Of a stretch of DNA of 64,000 nucleotides, positions 60,660 through 64,000 are shown one piece after another. The notes beneath the pieces are model-generated. The model searched no databases and was not told where the DNA came from. It was given only the letters and a program-made list of their open reading frames with translations. This DNA comes from Acidobacteriaceae bacterium (lineage in GTDB: Bacteria; Acidobacteriota; Terriglobia; Terriglobales; Acidobacteriaceae). A program made the translations under genes and the position numbers. Numbering within the stretch: the stretch's first letter is position 1; the number at the start of each line of letters is the position of its first letter. The stretch covers positions 97,089 to 161,088 of the forward strand of contig PLBY01000052.1 in assembly GCA_003134655.1 (NCBI GenBank). The letters run 5' to 3'.

Positions 60660-62051
60660 TTGCCACTCAAAGCGCATCTTTTGATCGTCGATGATGAAGC
60701 CAACACGCTGGCCTCGCTGTCGCGGGCCTTCCGGCTGGCGGGACACGAAGCCACCGTGTGCGACAACGCGGCGAAGGCTCTGGAACTGGCCAAGACGCAG
60801 CATTTCGACCTGATTCTTTCTGACGTGGTCATGCCCGGCAAGGATGGGCTGACCCTGCTGGAAGAACTCAAACGGCAGGGAGTGACGGCGCCGGTGGTCA
60901 TGATGTCGGGGCAGGCGCACATTGAAATGGCGGTGAAGGCCACCCGACTGGGAGCGCTCGACTTTCTTGAGAAACCGATCTCCAGCGACAAGCTGATGCT
61001 TACGGTGGAGAATGCGCTCAAGCTGCAACGCCTGGAAAGCGAGAACCGGCAACTCCGCCAGCGACTCGGGAAGCACGAGATCGTGTGGAAGGGTGAAGCG
61101 ATGCGGCGGGTGATGGCGCAACTGGAACGCGTCGCCGCAAGCGAGTCGCGGATTTGCATCTTCGGCGAGACGGGCACCGGGAAGGAACTCGTGGCGCGAA
61201 CGATTCACGAGCGCAGCCCGCGATCGGCCGGCCCATTCGTAACTTTGAACTGCGCGGCCGTGCCGGCGGAGTTGATTGAGTCCGAACTGTTCGGCTACGA
61301 GAAAGGCTCGTTCACGGGCGCGTCCGGGCGCCATATCGGAAAATTTGAGCAGGCCGATCAGGGAACGATTTTTCTCGACGAAATCGGCGATATGCCCCTG
61401 AACATGCAGGCCAAGTTGCTGCGCGTGCTGGAAGAAGGCGAAGTCGAGCGCATCGGCGGAGACAAGCCCGTGAGTGTGAACGTTCGCGTGGTGGTGGCGA
61501 CACATCGCGATCTGGAAGCGCGTGTCCGCGAGGAGAAATTCCGGCAGGATCTGTTTCACCGCATCCACGTTTTCCCGCTGGTGCTGCCTCCGTTGCGCGA
61601 GCGGCGCGATGACATTCCTGCGCTAGTGGAGCATTTTGCCGCGCAGGTGTGCGCGCAGAACGGGTGGAAACCGGTGCCGTTCACCACCGACGCGATTGAG
61701 GCCTTGCAATCTCATGCGTGGCCAGGGAACGTCCGCGAATTGCGCAATATGGTCGAGCGACTCATGCTGTTAGCCACCGAAGGGCAGGTGGATCTGTCAA
61801 CGGTGCAAATCGCACTGCCGAAAACTTCTTCCGGAACCGTCGCGTCCGCTGACACTGGCTCCGGGGCACTCGCCGACCGCGTGCAGTCGTTCGAGCGCGA
61901 AGTGATTCTCGCGGAACTGAAACGCAGCCATCAGAACATGAGCCTGGCAGCAAAAACGCTTGGCCTGGAGCGCAGTCACCTGTATAAGAAAGCGGAGCAA
62001 CTGGGGATCGATCTGCGGGCCATGCGGCGAGAGCAGGGACCACAGGACTGA
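60660..62051 (+). CDS. NtrC-family sigma-54-dependent response regulator
   Basis: 463 residues, TTG start with gaggagg 5 bases upstream. Receiver domain with acidic pair in LLIVDDEANTL, phospho-acceptor Asp55 in LILSDVVMPGKDG and Lys in FLEKPI. The AAA+ domain has Walker A GETGTGKELVAR, the sigma-54 contact motif GSFTGA at residues 216-221 (usual form GAFTGA), Walker B TIFLDEIGDMP and RAHRDLEARV-type sensor. The C-terminal Fis-type helix-turn-helix is EREVILAELKRSHQNMSLAA. Activates sigma-54 promoters; targets unknown. Confidence 0.93.
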   Translation: MPLKAHLLIVDDEANTLASLSRAFRLAGHEATVCDNAAKALELAKTQHFDLILSDVVMPGKDGLTLLEELKRQGVTAPVVMMSGQAHIEMAVKATRLGALDFLEKPISSDKLMLTVENALKLQRLESENRQLRQRLGKHEIVWKGEAMRRVMAQLERVAASESRICIFGETGTGKELVARTIHERSPRSAGPFVTLNCAAVPAELIESELFGYEKGSFTGASGRHIGKFEQADQGTIFLDEIGDMPLNMQAKLLRVLEEGEVERIGGDKPVSVNVRVVVATHRDLEARVREEKFRQDLFHRIHVFPLVLPPLRERRDDIPALVEHFAAQVCAQNGWKPVPFTTDAIEALQSHAWPGNVRELRNMVERLMLLATEGQVDLSTVQIALPKTSSGTVASADTGSGALADRVQSFEREVILAELKRSHQNMSLAAKTLGLERSHLYKKAEQLGIDLRAMRREQGPQD

Positions 62052-62074
62052 CCTCGGGTCAGCGCTATTGGCAA

Positions 62075-62110
62075 TTCCCCACTTCTTCCAAGGAACGCGA
62101 GAAATGGGGC
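62075..62110. repeat. ccccacttcttcc ... gaaatggggcaccc repeat
   Basis: Palindromic in outline, with inner ttccaaggaacgcgag, and a gtggggcaccc-type tail like the element at 55983. It overlaps the region just before the CocE-type gene start. Confidence 0.4.
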
Positions 62111-62125
62111 ACCCAGACCACGGAG

Positions 62126-64000
62126 ATGGCTTTGGCAAAAACCGCCTGGATCCTCTGCCTCGTTCTGATTTCTTCTGTTTCTGTTTTTGCGATTGAGCCA
62201 CCGTCGCCTCCTGCTTATGGAGTCCGCATGGAGCAGGCGTGGATTCCCATGAAAGACGGTATTCGCCTGGCTGCGACTCTCTACATGCCGGATGGAGCGA
62301 AGGCGGGCGAGAAGTTCCCGGCTCTGCTTGAGTATCTGCCCTACCGCAAGGACGATGGCACAGCCGCTGGCGACTATCCCAAGCACGCCTATTTCGCACG
62401 GCGTGGATACGTAGGCGTGCGGGTCGACATTCGCGGATTTGGCGCCAGTGAAGGGGTTCCGCCCGAGCGCGAGTATTCCGAACAGGAGCAAGTTGATGGC
62501 GAGCAGGTCATTGCGTGGCTAGCGCGCCAGCCGTGGTGCAACGGCAATGTCGGCATGTTCGGAATTTCGTGGGGAGGATTCACCGCGATGCAGATGGCGA
62601 TGCGGCATCCGCCGGCATTGAAGGCGATTGTGGCGGCGCACGCTACCGCGGAGTTGTTTCACGATGACGTTCACTACGTCGACGGGATGGCGCACATTGA
62701 CGAGTTCGAACTGAACATGGACATGGCGGAAGGCTGGGTGGGCGCGCCGGATTACTCGCTAGATGAGAGAGTCATCGGGCCACGCTTCGACTCGCCACCG
62801 TGGTCGCTGCTCTACTTGAAGCATCAGCACGACGGTCCTTTCTGGCGCGACCGGGTGCGACCGCTAAGTGAGATCACGACGCCGAGCCTTCTGATTGGCG
62901 GCATGCAGGACGGCTATCGCGACAACGTCACCGACATGCTGATGAAGTCGAAGGCTCCGATCAAGGCGATTGTCGGGCCATGGAACCATTCATTTCCCAA
63001 TGACCCCGACTTCGGACCCGCGACCGAGTGGCGCGATCAGGCGGTGCGTTGGTTCGACTATTGGCTCAAGGGACGGGACACTGGCGTTCGGGATGATCCG
63101 CAGCTCGTGATCTTCATGCAACACTGGCGTCCGCCGGATCCAACTCTCCAGGAGGTGCCGGGCGAATGGCGACGCGAAGATGTATGGCCGCCGAAGGACG
63201 CGACCAGCACCACGTTCTACCTACATGAGAATCACACGATGGAGGGAACTGCCGGGGTTCAGGCAACGCATCAGTTGAAATACATTCCCACAGTTGGCGT
63301 CGAGGCTGGCTTCTGGTGGGGAGAACTGTTGAGCGATCCGCGGCCGGTGGACGCATTCAGTCTCGTTTATGATTCGGCGCCGCTGGAAGACGAGGTAGCG
63401 ATTCTCGGCCGTCCGCACGCACTGCTGCGCGCTTCGGCGACCGCGCCGCTGGCGGATTGGTTCGCGCGGCTTTCCGACGTGGCTCCCGACGGTACGGTCA
63501 CGCAGATTACGGGCGCGGGACTGAATGGTGCGCAACGGGAATCGATGACCGAACCACGTGATCTTGAACCCGGTAAGGTTTATCCGCTGAACATCGAGAT
63601 GCACCTGACTTCTTGGGTATTTCCCAAGGGCCATCGCATCCGTGTGGCGATTTCAAATGCGCTGTGGCCGATGGTGCTGCCCACGCCTTATGCGATGACA
63701 ACGTCGCTCGAATTGGGCGGCAACGGCGGATCGCGGATTGTTCTGCCAGTTGTTCCGGTGCACGGGGCCACTGCACCGGAATTCTCGCCGCCTCAGCCGT
63801 CCGAACAGCGAAACGACATCAAGAATGAAGGATTTCCCTGGCCCGGCGAATGGACGGTCGAACGCGATGAGGCTCGCCAGAAAACGACGGTACACTGGAA
63901 AGGCAAAGACGGATACACGTACCCGTGGGGCACGGAAAATGATTTCGAGAATCTCACCTACGAAGGCGACGACGCGCACCCGGAGACCTGCTCCGTGCGC
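62126..64000 (+). CDS. CocE/NonD family (X-Pro dipeptidyl-peptidase-like) hydrolase, 3' end missing
   Basis: 625 codons visible from ATG 62126; the frame is still open at the window end. Signal peptide (TAWILCLVLISSVSVFAI) shows export. The N-terminal alpha/beta-hydrolase has the nucleophile in MFGISWGGFTAMQMA, followed by PWNHSFPND with a candidate His; the C-terminal jelly-roll part (TSWVFPKGHRIRVAISNALW) matches X-Pro dipeptidyl-peptidase/cocaine-esterase C-terminal domains. Substrates range from acyl esters to peptides; not determined here. Located directly downstream of the two-component genes. Confidence 0.88.
   Translation, partial: MALAKTAWILCLVLISSVSVFAIEPPSPPAYGVRMEQAWIPMKDGIRLAATLYMPDGAKAGEKFPALLEYLPYRKDDGTAAGDYPKHAYFARRGYVGVRVDIRGFGASEGVPPEREYSEQEQVDGEQVIAWLARQPWCNGNVGMFGISWGGFTAMQMAMRHPPALKAIVAAHATAELFHDDVHYVDGMAHIDEFELNMDMAEGWVGAPDYSLDERVIGPRFDSPPWSLLYLKHQHDGPFWRDRVRPLSEITTPSLLIGGMQDGYRDNVTDMLMKSKAPIKAIVGPWNHSFPNDPDFGPATEWRDQAVRWFDYWLKGRDTGVRDDPQLVIFMQHWRPPDPTLQEVPGEWRREDVWPPKDATSTTFYLHENHTMEGTAGVQATHQLKYIPTVGVEAGFWWGELLSDPRPVDAFSLVYDSAPLEDEVAILGRPHALLRASATAPLADWFARLSDVAPDGTVTQITGAGLNGAQRESMTEPRDLEPGKVYPLNIEMHLTSWVFPKGHRIRVAISNALWPMVLPTPYAMTTSLELGGNGGSRIVLPVVPVHGATAPEFSPPQPSEQRNDIKNEGFPWPGEWTVERDEARQKTTVHWKGKDGYTYPWGTENDFENLTYEGDDAHPETCSVR

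Noticed and set aside
1..64000. CRISPR arrays, rRNA, tRNA, insertion sequences and prophage genes
   Set aside because: None was recognised: no regularly spaced repeats, no conserved rRNA or tRNA segments, no transposase or integrase motifs, no phage structural proteins.

Overview
The window looks like chromosomal DNA of an Acidobacteriota bacterium, probably of the Koribacter/Terriglobia type. This is inferred from the GC-rich coding sequence, five PilZ-domain proteins, small TonB-C proteins, a tig-clpP-clpX-lon block, a cytochrome P460 protein and many short palindromic repeats between genes. I see no rRNA, tRNA, CRISPR array, insertion sequence or phage module.

Layout. 1-8 kb: 3' end of a DAHP synthase gene, a TonB-C protein, a Phd/VapBC module whose toxin gene is frameshifted, a YVTN beta-propeller, a bacilliredoxin, murB, an ECF sigma factor with a candidate membrane anti-sigma protein and a secreted protein, and a family 5 uracil-DNA glycosylase. 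8-14.3 kb: the protein quality-control block tig, clpP, clpX, lon, closed by a clear terminator. 14.3-20.5 kb: four PilZ proteins (two with receiver-like N-termini, one apparently frameshifted, one with membrane segments), with engB, a sugar-nucleotide epimerase and a LolA-like protein among them. 20.6-28.7 kb: a lycopene-cyclase-like membrane protein, a GAF/TM/AMIN/amidase fusion, a VapBC pair under a perfect palindrome, cytochrome P460, a LytS/LytTR two-component pair, and a TonB-C/Sel1 protein. 29-31.2 kb: a divergent pair, a RelA/SpoT-type synthetase and an unrecognised gene. 31.7-42.4 kb: an S9 peptidase, a GT87-like membrane protein, a lipoprotein, an AmrS-type radical SAM enzyme, a PilZ-GAF-TM-Sel1 protein, a secreted glycine-rich repeat protein, and a zinc-ribbon/GAF protein.

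42.7 kb: a 25-codon pqqA-like gene with a good ribosome binding site and a plausible promoter, but no other pqq gene nearby. 43-51 kb: a polysaccharide locus with an initiating phosphoglycosyl transferase, a Wza-like export protein, a GT4 glycosyltransferase, a decayed membrane-protein gene and a D-glucuronyl C5-epimerase-like protein; a propeller protein and an amidinohydrolase follow. 51-64 kb: a zinc-ribbon-like small protein, a DUF2252 protein, a ferredoxin, a spacer with candidate RNA structures, an L,D-transpeptidase, a 50-aa membrane protein beside an SPFH protein, a four-gene run (secreted protein, peptide-binding protein, NtrY-like kinase, NtrC-like regulator), and the start of a CocE-type hydrolase that runs off the window.

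The points most worth a second look are the solitary pqqA, the synthetase/unknown pair, the GAF-amidase fusion and its two GAF relatives, the palindrome-covered and apparently leaderless vapBC promoter, the 50-aa gene before the SPFH gene, and the candidate structured RNA near 53.5 kb. All family assignments come from reading motifs in the translated sequence; no database search was possible.
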